DNA of 19,847 nucleotides from JBDTMT01 sp033764095 (GCA_033764095.1 JANRJF010000135.1:1-19847); one strand, 5' to 3'. Counted from the first letter of the stretch, positions 1-8,102 are shown. Notes: generated by a model not told the origin, from the letters alone. Numbers and translations: made by a program.

Positions 1-729
1 CAGGCGCAGCTTCTCCGGCCGGATGCCGAGCGCGACGTACCAATCGCGTCGCGTCGCGGTCCAGTACTCGAACCACCTGTCGTCGTCGCCCGGCTTGACG
101 AAGAACTCCATCTCCATCTGCTCGAACTCGCGCGTGCGGAAGAGGAAGTTGCCGGGCGTGATCTCGTTGCGGAACGACTTGCCGATCTGCGCGATGCCGA
201 ACGGGATCTTGGTGCGCGCCGTGGTCTGCACGTTCTTGAAGTTGACGAAGATGCCCTGCGCCGTTTCCGGGCGCATGTAGACCACCGCCGCCGACTCCTC
301 GACCGGCCCCATGAAGGTCTTGAACATGAGGTTGAAGTTGCGCGCCTCGGTGAGGTCGCACTTCTCGAACTGCCCCGGTGCCTTGCTCGGCTTCATCGGG
401 CACTGTGCGTCGGCAATATGGTCGGCGCGGAAGCGGCCCTTGCAGACGCGGCAGTCGACCAGCGGATCGGTGAAGCCGGCGAGATGGCCGGAGGCTTCCC
501 ACACCTTCGGATGCATGAGGATGGAGCAGTCGATGCCGACGATGTCGTCGCGCGTCTGCACCATGTCGCGCCACCAGGCGTTCTTGACGTTGCGCTTCAG
601 CTCGACGCCGAGCGGGCCGTAGTCCCAGCAGCTGTTGAGGCCACCGTAGATCTCGCTCGACTGAAACGTGAACCCGCGCCGCTTGGCCAGGTTCACGATC
701 TTGTCCATCGTCACCGCAGTCTGTGTCAT
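1..729 (-). CDS. glyS: Glycyl-tRNA synthetase, class II alpha2 type (5' part, runs off window)
   Basis: Charges tRNA-Gly with glycine in the cytoplasm. Reading the minus strand from an ATG at 729 gives 243 uninterrupted codons to the window edge, about half of a normal 450-500 residue enzyme. The N-terminus (MDKIVNLAKRRGFTFQSSEI, then YGGLNSCWDYGPLG near residues 28-41) is characteristic of the single-chain homodimeric GlyRS rather than the alpha2beta2 GlyQ/GlyS type. Four cysteines (93, 96, 110, 124) lie in the metal-binding-like insertion. YMRPETAQGIF (151-161) and the class II motif 2 region FRNEITPGNFLFRTREFEQM (187-206) are intact. The start is not firm: the ATG at 708 (MDKIV) is an alternative, and neither has a strong Shine-Dalgarno sequence. 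The gene diverges from the wecA-like gene across a repeat-filled 196-nt gap. The family call is very secure. Confidence 0.96.
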   Translation of the reverse strand, partial: MTQTAVTMDKIVNLAKRRGFTFQSSEIYGGLNSCWDYGPLGVELKRNVKNAWWRDMVQTRDDIVGIDCSILMHPKVWEASGHLAGFTDPLVDCRVCKGRFRADHIADAQCPMKPSKAPGQFEKCDLTEARNFNLMFKTFMGPVEESAAVVYMRPETAQGIFVNFKNVQTTARTKIPFGIAQIGKSFRNEITPGNFLFRTREFEQMEMEFFVKPGDDDRWFEYWTATRRDWYVALGIRPEKLRL

Positions 730-784
730 GTGTGCGAACTGCGGGGCCTAGCACACCGACATGACCGGTGAGAAGGCATTCTAC

Positions 785-910
785 CGAGAAGCGTGTCCGG
801 TGACCGGTAGAAGACAAGACCGGACGCTCATCCTGTTCTTTACCGGTCACCGGTCACTGGGCACAAAGGTCACGTCTTTCCGATCGGCTGGTCACCGGTC
901 GCGCTTCTCG
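785..910. repeat. Nested palindromic heptamer-repeat element between glyS and the wecA-like gene
   Basis: The gap 730-925 holds no gene. The outer arms are 785-808 and 888-910: CGAGAAGCG followed after a few bases by CCGGTGACC, with the reverse complement on the right. A second pair is nested inside, 797-818 against 832-853, sharing the 12-mer CCGGTGACCGGT. The arms are made of tandem 7-nt units: CCGGTGA and CCGGTAG at 797-810, and ACCGGTC, ACCGGTC and ACTGGGC at 842-862. Unlike the other junction elements here it lies between divergent genes, so it cannot be a shared terminator. It may sit in the leader or promoter region of either gene. I saw no clear promoter hexamers inside it. Confidence 0.65.
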
Positions 911-925
911 TTACTGGGGCGTGGC

Positions 926-2008
926 GTGTTCCGCTACGTCCTGACCTTTGCGGCCGCGGCGGTGATCGCGGCGGCGGTGACCCCGCTGGTACGGCGGCTG
1001 GCGCTGGCGATCGGGGCGGTGGACGAGCCGGGCGGGCGCCATCTGCACGAGGGGCGCATTCCCCGCCTCGGCGGCCTGGCGGTGCTGACCGGGGTGGGCG
1101 GGGCATTGGCGCTGACCGCGTGGAGCGGCGTCGATCTCGGCGCGCTGCTCGCCGCCTACGGATGGCACAGCGGCTGGCTGCTGGCCGGGGCGCTGATCGT
1201 CGCTGCGGCCGGCGCGGTGGACGACATCGTCGGACTCGGACCGCTCGCCAAGCTTGGCTGGCAACTGCTCGCCGGGGTCATGGCGCTGGCCGGCGGCTAT
1301 GGCTTCTCGGCGGTGACCAATCCGCTCGGCGGCGGGGTGATCGACTTCGGCTGGCTCGGACCGCTGGTGACGCTGCTGTGGGTGGTGGGAGTCACCAACG
1401 CCTTCAATCTGATCGACGGCCTCGACGGGCTCGCCGCCGGCGTCGGACTGATCGCCGCGCTCACCCTGGTCGCGGTGTCGGCGATCGAGCAGCGTCCCGA
1501 CGCGGCGCTGCTCGGCTGCGCGCTCGGCGGAGCGCTGGCCGGCTTCCTGTTCTTCAACTTCAACCCGGCCACCATCTTCCTCGGCGACTCGGGCAGCCTG
1601 CTGCTCGGTTACGCGCTGGCGGTGCTGTCGATCCAGTCGCTGCAGAAGGGCACCACCACCGTCCTGATCACCGTTCCGCTGCTGGCGCTCGGCCTGCCGT
1701 TGATGGACGTCGCCCTTGCCCTGCTGCGCCGCTCGCTGGCCGCCGGCGCCGGCGCGATCTTCCGCGCCGACGCGGCGCACATCCATCACCGCCTGCTCGG
1801 CCGCGGCCTGTCGCACCGCCGCGCCGTCCTGGTGCTCTACGCCGTATGTGTCGCGTTCAGCGGGCTGGCGTTCCTCGCCGTCGTGGCGCGCGGCAAGGTC
1901 GATACGTTGATCGTCGGGCTCGTCGTGGTGGCGACGTTCTTCGGGGTGCGGGCGCTGCGCGAGAAGACGACCACGAAGGCACCAAGGCACCACGACACAC
2001 CAAGTTAG
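926..2008 (+). CDS. WecA/TagO/MraY-family undecaprenyl-phosphate sugar-1-phosphate transferase
   Basis: Polytopic inner-membrane enzyme that transfers a sugar-1-phosphate (GlcNAc-1-P in the best-known relatives) from a UDP-sugar to undecaprenyl phosphate, the first step of a lipid-linked glycan. The 360 residues contain about ten hydrophobic segments and all family signatures: DEPGGRHLHEGRIPRLGG (33-50), the catalytic DD (99-100) in VDDIVGLGPLAKL, NAFNLIDGLDGL (158-169), FLGDSGS (218-224) and HIHH (285-288). The HIHH loop favours the WecA/TagO/Alg7-like subgroup over true MraY. The start is taken as the GTG at 926 because GGGG lies 6 nt upstream; frame upstream of this is repeat-derived sequence. 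The last ~14 residues (KTTTKAPRHHDTPS) are translated from the junction repeat and are probably not functional. The gene converges on the MurG-like gene with a 4-nt overlap of stop codons. The exact sugar is not determinable. Confidence 0.93.
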   Translation: MFRYVLTFAAAAVIAAAVTPLVRRLALAIGAVDEPGGRHLHEGRIPRLGGLAVLTGVGGALALTAWSGVDLGALLAAYGWHSGWLLAGALIVAAAGAVDDIVGLGPLAKLGWQLLAGVMALAGGYGFSAVTNPLGGGVIDFGWLGPLVTLLWVVGVTNAFNLIDGLDGLAAGVGLIAALTLVAVSAIEQRPDAALLGCALGGALAGFLFFNFNPATIFLGDSGSLLLGYALAVLSIQSLQKGTTTVLITVPLLALGLPLMDVALALLRRSLAAGAGAIFRADAAHIHHRLLGRGLSHRRAVLVLYAVCVAFSGLAFLAVVARGKVDTLIVGLVVVATFFGVRALREKTTTKAPRHHDTPS

Positions 2009-2047
2009 CCTCGTGCGCCTTGGTGCCTTGGTGCCTGTGTGGTTCTC
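1961..2047. repeat. Convergent-junction palindrome of octamer units containing both stop codons
   Basis: About 87-nt imperfect inverted repeat. The left-arm core is AAGGCACCAAGGCACC (1976-1991) and the right-arm core TTGGTGCCTTGGTGCC (2020-2035). The left arm reads as tandem 8-nt units: ACCACGAA, GGCACCAA, GGCACCAC, GACACACC. The loop holds the TAG of the plus-strand gene (2006-2008) overlapping the TAA of the minus-strand gene (2005-2007). It is likely a bidirectional transcription terminator or mobile palindrome. There is no T-tract, so classical Rho-independent action is not shown. Confidence 0.75.
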
Positions 2048-3129
2048 CGCCACTCCAGTATCGCCTCGCAGTCGCTGACAATCACTGCTGCGGCGTCGAC
2101 AGATGGCGCGGGTTCCGCCGGCGCCCGATCCAGCGCCGATGCCAGCCACGCCGCCAGCGCGTCGCGGTCCCAGTCGGCCTCGCCGCACCAGTGGCCGTGG
2201 CCGGCGGCGGCGAAGGCGCGCGCGTTGGCGGTCTGATGATCCTCGGAGGCGGTCGAGAGTGGCACCACCAGCGCCGGCAGGCCCACCGCGGCCAGCTCCG
2301 CCAAAGTGACCGCGCCGGCTGCCGCCACCGCGGCGTCGGCCCAGGCGTAGGCGCCGGGCATGTCGGCGATGAACGGCTCGACCTGTGCCGCGATGCCGAG
2401 GCCGGCGTAGGCAGCGGCGACCGCCTGCGGGTCGCCGCTGCCGCTCTGGTGGTGCACCGCGAGCGGGCCGACGCGGCCCTGTAGGGCTGCCAGCAGTGCC
2501 GGCGCGGCGCGGTTCAGGAACGCCGAGCCGCCCGAGCCGCCGGTGACCAGCAGGCGCGGCGGTCCGGCGCGGCGCGCCGTCGCCGGCGCCGCGAGGTCGG
2601 GGCGCACCGGCACGCCGGTGACCAGCCGTTGCGCGGCGCCGAAGTGCGCCGCGGCCGCGGCGCTGCCCAGATAGACCCGATCGACCAGGCGGCCGAGCAG
2701 ACGGTTGGTCAGCCCCGGCGCGATGTTCGGTTCGATGATCGCGGTGGCGAGTCCGAGTTGGCGTGCGGCGAGCAGCGGCGCGGCGGAGACGTAGCCGCCC
2801 GAGCCGACGACCAGCTCGATGCCGCGCGCCGTGAGCAGCGCGCGCGCCGCGCGCCGGCTGCTCCCCACCCGCCAGGCGGCGCGCAGTTGACCGAGCGGCC
2901 CGACGCCGAACCAGGGAGCGGCCGGCAACGCCGCGCACTCGAGGCCGGCCTCGCTCGCGAGGCGGCCTTCGTCGCCGCCGGCGGCGCCGAGGAAGAGCAG
3001 GGCGACGTCGGGCAGCCGGGCGCGGTACGCCGCGGCGACGGCAAGCAACGGGAATACGTGCCCGGCGGTGCCGCCGCCGGCGAGGGCGACGCGGCGCGGC
3101 GCGCGTGCGCGCAGCTCGGGCGCGGTCAC
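2005..3129 (-). CDS. MurG-family N-acetylglucosaminyltransferase (divergent, GT28)
   Basis: Membrane-associated GT-B glycosyltransferase of the MurG family, whose reference member adds GlcNAc from UDP-GlcNAc to a polyprenyl-PP-linked sugar on the cytoplasmic face. In 374 residues it has the N-terminal glycine loop GGGTAGHVFP (18-27), GSGGYVSAAPL (109-119), EPNIAPGLTNRLL (133-145), TGVPVRPDL (171-179), TGGSGGSAFLN (196-206), PFIADMPGAYAWAD (252-265) and AGAVTLAELAAVGLPALVVP (271-290). Several usual MurG positions differ: HEQN is IEPN, GSQGA is GSGGS, and the Arg normally before the C-terminal (A/S)GA is replaced (AAAGA). It is not in a division/cell-wall cluster but beside a WecA-like and an ALG1-like gene. 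It may be the only MurG or a paralogue using another lipid-linked acceptor. The GTG start at 3129 has no clear ribosome site. The last ~12 residues come from the junction repeat. Confidence 0.88.
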   Translation of the reverse strand: MTAPELRARAPRRVALAGGGTAGHVFPLLAVAAAYRARLPDVALLFLGAAGGDEGRLASEAGLECAALPAAPWFGVGPLGQLRAAWRVGSSRRAARALLTARGIELVVGSGGYVSAAPLLAARQLGLATAIIEPNIAPGLTNRLLGRLVDRVYLGSAAAAAHFGAAQRLVTGVPVRPDLAAPATARRAGPPRLLVTGGSGGSAFLNRAAPALLAALQGRVGPLAVHHQSGSGDPQAVAAAYAGLGIAAQVEPFIADMPGAYAWADAAVAAAGAVTLAELAAVGLPALVVPLSTASEDHQTANARAFAAAGHGHWCGEADWDRDALAAWLASALDRAPAEPAPSVDAAAVIVSDCEAILEWRRTTQAPRHQGARG

Positions 3130-3164
3130 GACCGGCGGGGTCCCGCGCTGCGTTCGCTGTGAGG

Positions 3165-3181
3165 CCTGCCGTGCGGGCAGG
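3165..3181. other. Small hairpin in the divergent murG-like/ALG1-like spacer
   Basis: CCTGCC (3165-3170) and GGCAGG (3176-3181) form a perfect 6-bp stem around a 5-nt loop, upstream of both divergent genes. It could be a protein-binding site or chance in GC-rich DNA; its role is unknown. Confidence 0.3.
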
Positions 3182-3189
3182 AATTCCCG

Positions 3190-3217
3190 TTGAGCATCAC
3201 CGGCAACAGGCTATATC
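3190..3217 (+). promoter_or_regulatory. Candidate sigma70-type promoter of the ALG1-like gene
   Basis: TTGAGC (3190-3195) and TATATC (3212-3217) are separated by 16 nt; each matches 4 of 6 consensus positions, and the -10 is one of few AT-rich spots in the region. A start of transcription near 3224 would leave only about 12 nt before the ATG at 3236, consistent with the absence of a Shine-Dalgarno sequence there. This is a pattern match only. Confidence 0.4.
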
Positions 3218-3235
3218 GCAACGCGCCAAACGGCG

Positions 3236-4534
3236 ATGCGGATGACAGCGGCGATGGCGATGACGGCGAGGGGCAATGATCAGCCGGCGCTCGGTGGCGC
3301 CCGCGTCGCGGTGGTGGTCCTCGGTGATCTCGGCCGCAGCCCGCGCATGCTGCACCATGCCGCGGCGTTGCTGCACGCCGGCGCCGCCGTCGACCTGATC
3401 GGCCACGCCGGCGCGCCGCTGCCGGCGCCGCTGGCGGCGACGGCGGGCCTGACGGTGCACCACCTTCCCGGACCGCGCCTGGCCGCGCGCCACGCGCTGC
3501 CGCGGGCCGCTTTTCTCGCCTACGGTGCGGCACGCCTGATCGGCGCCAGCGCGCGCCTGGCGACCGTGCTGCGCCGTCTGCCGGCGCCCGACGTCGTCTT
3601 GGTGCAGAACCCGCCGGCCCTGCCGACGCTGGCGGTGGTGCCGCCGGTGGCGCGCTGGCGCGGTGCGGGCGTGGTGATCGACTGGCACAACTTCGCCTGC
3701 ACGCAGCTCGGGTTGACGGTCGGGGCGGCGCACCCGGCCGTGCGTGCAGCGCGCGCGGTCGAGCGCCGTCTGGGGCGGGGCGCGACCGCACATCTGTGCG
3801 TCTCGGCGGCGATGCGCGCGACGCTGGCCGCGTCGTGGGGGATCGCCGACGCGCACGTGCTGCGCGACCGGCCGGTGACCTTTGTCCCGGCGGACCAGCG
3901 TGCCGCGGCCCGGGCGCGCCTGGCGGCGCGGCTCGCACTGCCTGTTGATGCCGAGCCGCGCCCGGCGCTCTTGGTCAGTCCCACCAGTTGGAGCGCCGAC
4001 GAGGACACCGACCTGCTGCTCGACGCGCTCGGCCGCTTGGAGGCGACGCTCGATGGCTCGGCGCTGCGCCTGGTCTGCGTATTGACCGGTGACGGGCCGC
4101 GCCGCGCCGATTTCGAGGCCAGGGTCGCGGCGCGTCACTGGCAGCGCGTCGCCGTCCGCACCATCTGGCTCGATCCCGGCGACTACCCGGCGCTGCTCGC
4201 CGGCGCCGATCTCGGGCTCAGCCTGCATCGCTCGACCTCCGGCGTCGACCTGCCGATGAAGATCGCCGACCTGCACGGCGCCGGCGTGCCGGTGTGTGCT
4301 TTCGACTACGGTCCCTGCCTGCGCGAGATGCTCAGCCAGGCCGAGGCGGCAATCGGTTTCACCCAGGCCGCCGGTCTCGCCGCCCGCCTGCGCTCGCTGC
4401 TCGATGCGCTCACCCAGCTGGGCAGCCTCGAAGCGCTGCGCGACGCCGTCGCCGCCCTGCCGCAACGCACCTGGGAAGAGGGATGGCGCGACGAGGCGCT
4501 ACCGCTGTTCGCTTCACTGATTCGCGATGAGTGA
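3236..4534 (+). CDS. ALG1-like beta-1,4-mannosyltransferase homologue (GT33-like glycosyltransferase)
   Basis: Predicted GT-B glycosyltransferase, 432 residues, that follows eukaryotic ALG1 along its whole length. ALG1 transfers mannose from GDP-Man to GlcNAc2-PP-dolichol. Shared blocks, in order: VVVLGDLGRSPRM (26-38), VQNPPALP (123-130), VVIDWHNF (146-153), LCVSAAMR (187-194), ALLVSPTSWSADED (244-257), VCVLTGDGP (280-288), WLDPGDYPALLAGADLG (311-327), TSGVDLPMKIADL (334-346), GVPVCAF (350-356) and a C-terminal WEEGWRDEALPLF. Human ALG1 has the near-identical landmarks VLGDVGRSPRM, QNPPGLPS, VIDWHNY, SSTSWTEDED and SSGLDLPMKVVDM (from memory). The N-terminal membrane anchor of eukaryotic ALG1 is missing; the first ~22 residues are polar or Ala-rich, so the protein is probably cytosolic or peripheral. 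The start is uncertain among clustered ATGs (3236, 3242, 3254, 3260). It lies head-to-head with the MurG-like gene and ends inside a palindrome. The donor and acceptor sugars are inferred, not shown. Confidence 0.88.
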   Translation: MRMTAAMAMTARGNDQPALGGARVAVVVLGDLGRSPRMLHHAAALLHAGAAVDLIGHAGAPLPAPLAATAGLTVHHLPGPRLAARHALPRAAFLAYGAARLIGASARLATVLRRLPAPDVVLVQNPPALPTLAVVPPVARWRGAGVVIDWHNFACTQLGLTVGAAHPAVRAARAVERRLGRGATAHLCVSAAMRATLAASWGIADAHVLRDRPVTFVPADQRAAARARLAARLALPVDAEPRPALLVSPTSWSADEDTDLLLDALGRLEATLDGSALRLVCVLTGDGPRRADFEARVAARHWQRVAVRTIWLDPGDYPALLAGADLGLSLHRSTSGVDLPMKIADLHGAGVPVCAFDYGPCLREMLSQAEAAIGFTQAAGLAARLRSLLDALTQLGSLEALRDAVAALPQRTWEEGWRDEALPLFASLIRDE

Positions 4535-4648
4535 TGAGTGATGAGCGAGGAGCAGCTGGCGGCGATCAGCCGTCAGCTGTCGGGAGCATTTTCTGGCTGA
4601 CAGCTGATTGCTGAACGCTGCTCCTTCCGCTCGTCGCTCATCGCTCAG
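4526..4648. repeat. Convergent-junction hairpin of heptamer units containing both stop codons
   Basis: Spans the ALG1-like/recO junction. Outer arms 4528-4556 and 4617-4647 pair over the full 29 nt of the left arm; three positions differ, all G-U wobbles in plus-strand RNA, and there is a 2-nt bulge. The left arm is four tandem 7-nt units, GATGAGT, GATGAGT, GATGAGC, GAGGAGC (4526-4553). A second run, GCTGACA, GCTGATT, GCTGAAC, GCTGCTC, lies at 4596-4623 and pairs with 4563-4580. The TGA of the plus gene (4532-4534) and the TGA of recO (complement of 4638-4640) are both repeat units. Because TGA recurs every 7 nt, stops fall in all three frames. It is likely a bidirectional terminator or palindromic repeat element. 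Confidence 0.8.
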
Positions 4649-5399
4649 TGGGGCGCAGCTGCGCGATCAGCTGCACCGACTGCAGCGGTCTGGCCAGGTG
4701 CAGGGCGAGCAGGCGGCCGGTGAGCAGGGCGGCGTCGGCGGCGTGCTCGCCGAGTCCGACGCGGCGTGCGGTGGCGAGACGGCCGTTCTTCAATGCCTCG
4801 AGGCGCGCCAGCAGCGGGCTGGCGACCGCGACGGTCGCGTCGTCGGCGGCGCGACAGGACGCACACACGACGGTGCCGTGGTGCAGGCTGAGCCAGGCGG
4901 TCTCGTCCGCCATCCAGGGGCGCTGGCAGCGCCCGCAGGCGTCGAGCTGCGGCTCGAAGCCGGCGCCGGTGAGCAGCTGCAGCTCAAAGGCGCGCAGGAA
5001 GCCGGTGGTGGCCGGGCCCTGCTCCAGTTCCGCCAGCGCCTCGGCGAGCAGGGCGTAGAGGCTGTGCACCGGATCCTCCTCGATGGTCAGGCGGTCGGCG
5101 AGCTCGACCAGGTAGCTGCCGTAGGCGAAGCGGTTGGGCTCGGCGAAGGCGTCGGTCGGGGTGAGCAGCTCACAGCTCTCGAGGAAGGCCAGGCTGGCGC
5201 CGGGGCGCTGGCGGAAGTGCACTCGCACCCGCGCGAGCGGCTCCAGCGAGTTGGGAAAGCGGCGCCGCGAGTTCCTCGCGCCTTTCGCGATGCCGGTGAG
5301 CTTGCCGAACTGCTCGGTGAGCAGGGTGGCTATCTTGTCGCTGTCGCCGTAAGCGCGCCAGCGCAGGACGATCGCCGGGCTGCTCAACGACTCGGCCAC
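4638..5399 (-). CDS. recO: DNA repair protein RecO
   Basis: Recombination mediator of the RecFOR pathway: it binds single-stranded DNA, anneals strands and helps load RecA at gaps. The 253-residue product has the normal family length. The N-terminal OB-fold block is clear (SPAIVLRWRAYGDSDKIATL at 7-26, then TEQFGKLTGIAKGARNSRRR at 28-47), followed by the helical domain with FAYGSYLVELADRL (91-104). The zinc-finger cysteines are present (DACGRC 153-158; VVCASC 177-182). The start is placed at the GTG at 5399, just before the conserved N-terminus; the frame stays open upstream to 5600 but that part lies over grpE and is not RecO-like. No good ribosome site is visible. The gene diverges from grpE, and its final codons and stop come from the junction heptamer repeat. 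Confidence 0.93.
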   Translation of the reverse strand: MAESLSSPAIVLRWRAYGDSDKIATLLTEQFGKLTGIAKGARNSRRRFPNSLEPLARVRVHFRQRPGASLAFLESCELLTPTDAFAEPNRFAYGSYLVELADRLTIEEDPVHSLYALLAEALAELEQGPATTGFLRAFELQLLTGAGFEPQLDACGRCQRPWMADETAWLSLHHGTVVCASCRAADDATVAVASPLLARLEALKNGRLATARRVGLGEHAADAALLTGRLLALHLARPLQSVQLIAQLRPTER

Positions 5400-5427
5400 G
5401 CGGCGAACAAAACACCGGTCCGGTTGG

Positions 5428-5454
5428 TTGACAAGGTGGCACAGCACCTTAGGT
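5428..5454 (+). promoter_or_regulatory. Candidate -35 with adjacent inverted repeat in the recO/grpE divergent region
   Basis: A perfect TTGACA (5428-5433) is followed at once by AAGGTG-N6-CACCTT (5433-5450), a perfect 6-bp inverted repeat that could be an operator. The matching -10 is poor (TTAGGT at 5449-5454, 15-nt spacing). No CIRCE element (HrcA operator) is present in the 112-nt gap. The grpE Shine-Dalgarno AGGAAGGA is at 5493-5500, 11 nt before its ATG. A promoter role is tentative. Confidence 0.35.
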
Positions 5455-5511
5455 TGCGGCCCCGCGGCCGACCGGTCGCGTCCCCATATAAGAGGAAGGA
5501 TCCACCACCCG

Positions 5512-6060
5512 ATGGCATTCGAAGACGACGCCGAGCCCGCTGGTCCCAAGGCTGCGCCGGGCGATCCGCCCGCCCCGGCCGACGAGGTTGCCGCGCTCAA
5601 GGCCGAGGCGGAGCGCTTCCGCGATCTCTACCTGCGCGAGCGCGCCGAGCTGGAGAACTACAAGAAGCGCGTGCAGCGCGATCACTCCGAGGCGCTGCGC
5701 TACGCCACCGCGCACCTGACGCGCGATCTGGCCGGCGTGCTCGACAACCTGGAGCGCGCCATCGAGCACGCCGAGAGCGGTGGCAACGGCCAGCCGCTGG
5801 TGGAGGGCGTGCGACTGGTGCTGCGCGACGCCATCGACGTGTTGAGCAAGCACGGCATCACCCGTATCGAAGCGGCCGGTGAGCCCTTCGATCCGAACCG
5901 CCACGAGGCCATCGCCAGCGAACCCCACCCGGACACCGAGCCCAATCGCGTCGTCCGCCAGTTCCTCCCCGGCTATGCGTTGCACGATCGCGTCGTGCGG
6001 CCGGCAAAAGTGAGCGTGTCGACCAAACCGCCGGTTGAAAGCCCATCGACCGATGATTAA
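5512..6060 (+). CDS. grpE: Nucleotide exchange factor GrpE
   Basis: Cytoplasmic co-chaperone that releases ADP from DnaK and so resets substrate binding. The 182 residues show the standard architecture. A disordered acidic, Pro-rich N-terminus (1-24) precedes a long helix with ENYKKRVQRDH (48-58) and LDNLERAIEHA (78-88). The C-terminal beta domain follows, with GEPFDPNRHEAIA (123-135) and GYALHDRVVRPAKVSV (154-169). The start at 5512 is preceded by AGGAAGGA. It opens the chaperone operon, 46 nt before dnaK; that gap contains a small CGCTGA/TCAGCG hairpin and the dnaK ribosome site. No hrcA lies upstream, recO being there instead. Confidence 0.97.
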   Translation: MAFEDDAEPAGPKAAPGDPPAPADEVAALKAEAERFRDLYLRERAELENYKKRVQRDHSEALRYATAHLTRDLAGVLDNLERAIEHAESGGNGQPLVEGVRLVLRDAIDVLSKHGITRIEAAGEPFDPNRHEAIASEPHPDTEPNRVVRQFLPGYALHDRVVRPAKVSVSTKPPVESPSTDD

Positions 6061-6106
6061 CTCCCGGGCGCCGCTGAGCTTTCAGCGCTGAAGGAGAGCA
6101 ACCCAC

Positions 6107-8038
<1,932 letters not shown>

Positions 8039-8069
8039 CCGCGGGCCGACCCGCCATGACGTGAGGACT

Positions 8070-8102
8070 AAAGCCCTCCCTCGATTCCGGGGGAGGGCTT
8101 TT
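8070..8102 (+). terminator. Rho-independent terminator between dnaK and dnaJ
   Basis: AAAGCCCTCCC (8070-8080) pairs perfectly with GGGAGGGCTTT (8091-8101) around a 10-nt loop, and the right arm runs into TTTT (8099-8102). This is the clearest intrinsic terminator in the window. It lies only 24 nt before the dnaJ start and would reduce dnaJ relative to dnaK. Confidence 0.9.

Noticed and set aside
911..2938. 675-codon minus-strand frame across the wecA-like and murG-like genes
   Set aside because: Arg/Ala-rich low-complexity translation overlapping two genes with full family signatures; a composition artefact.
5482..5490. CCCCATATA as a sigma32 -10 element before grpE
   Set aside because: It matches the -10 core, but no CTTGAA-like -35 lies 11-16 nt upstream and the implied transcript would start inside the grpE ribosome site.
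5400..5511. CIRCE/HrcA operator before the chaperone operon
   Set aside because: No TTAGCACTC-N9-GAGTGCTAA-like sequence is present.
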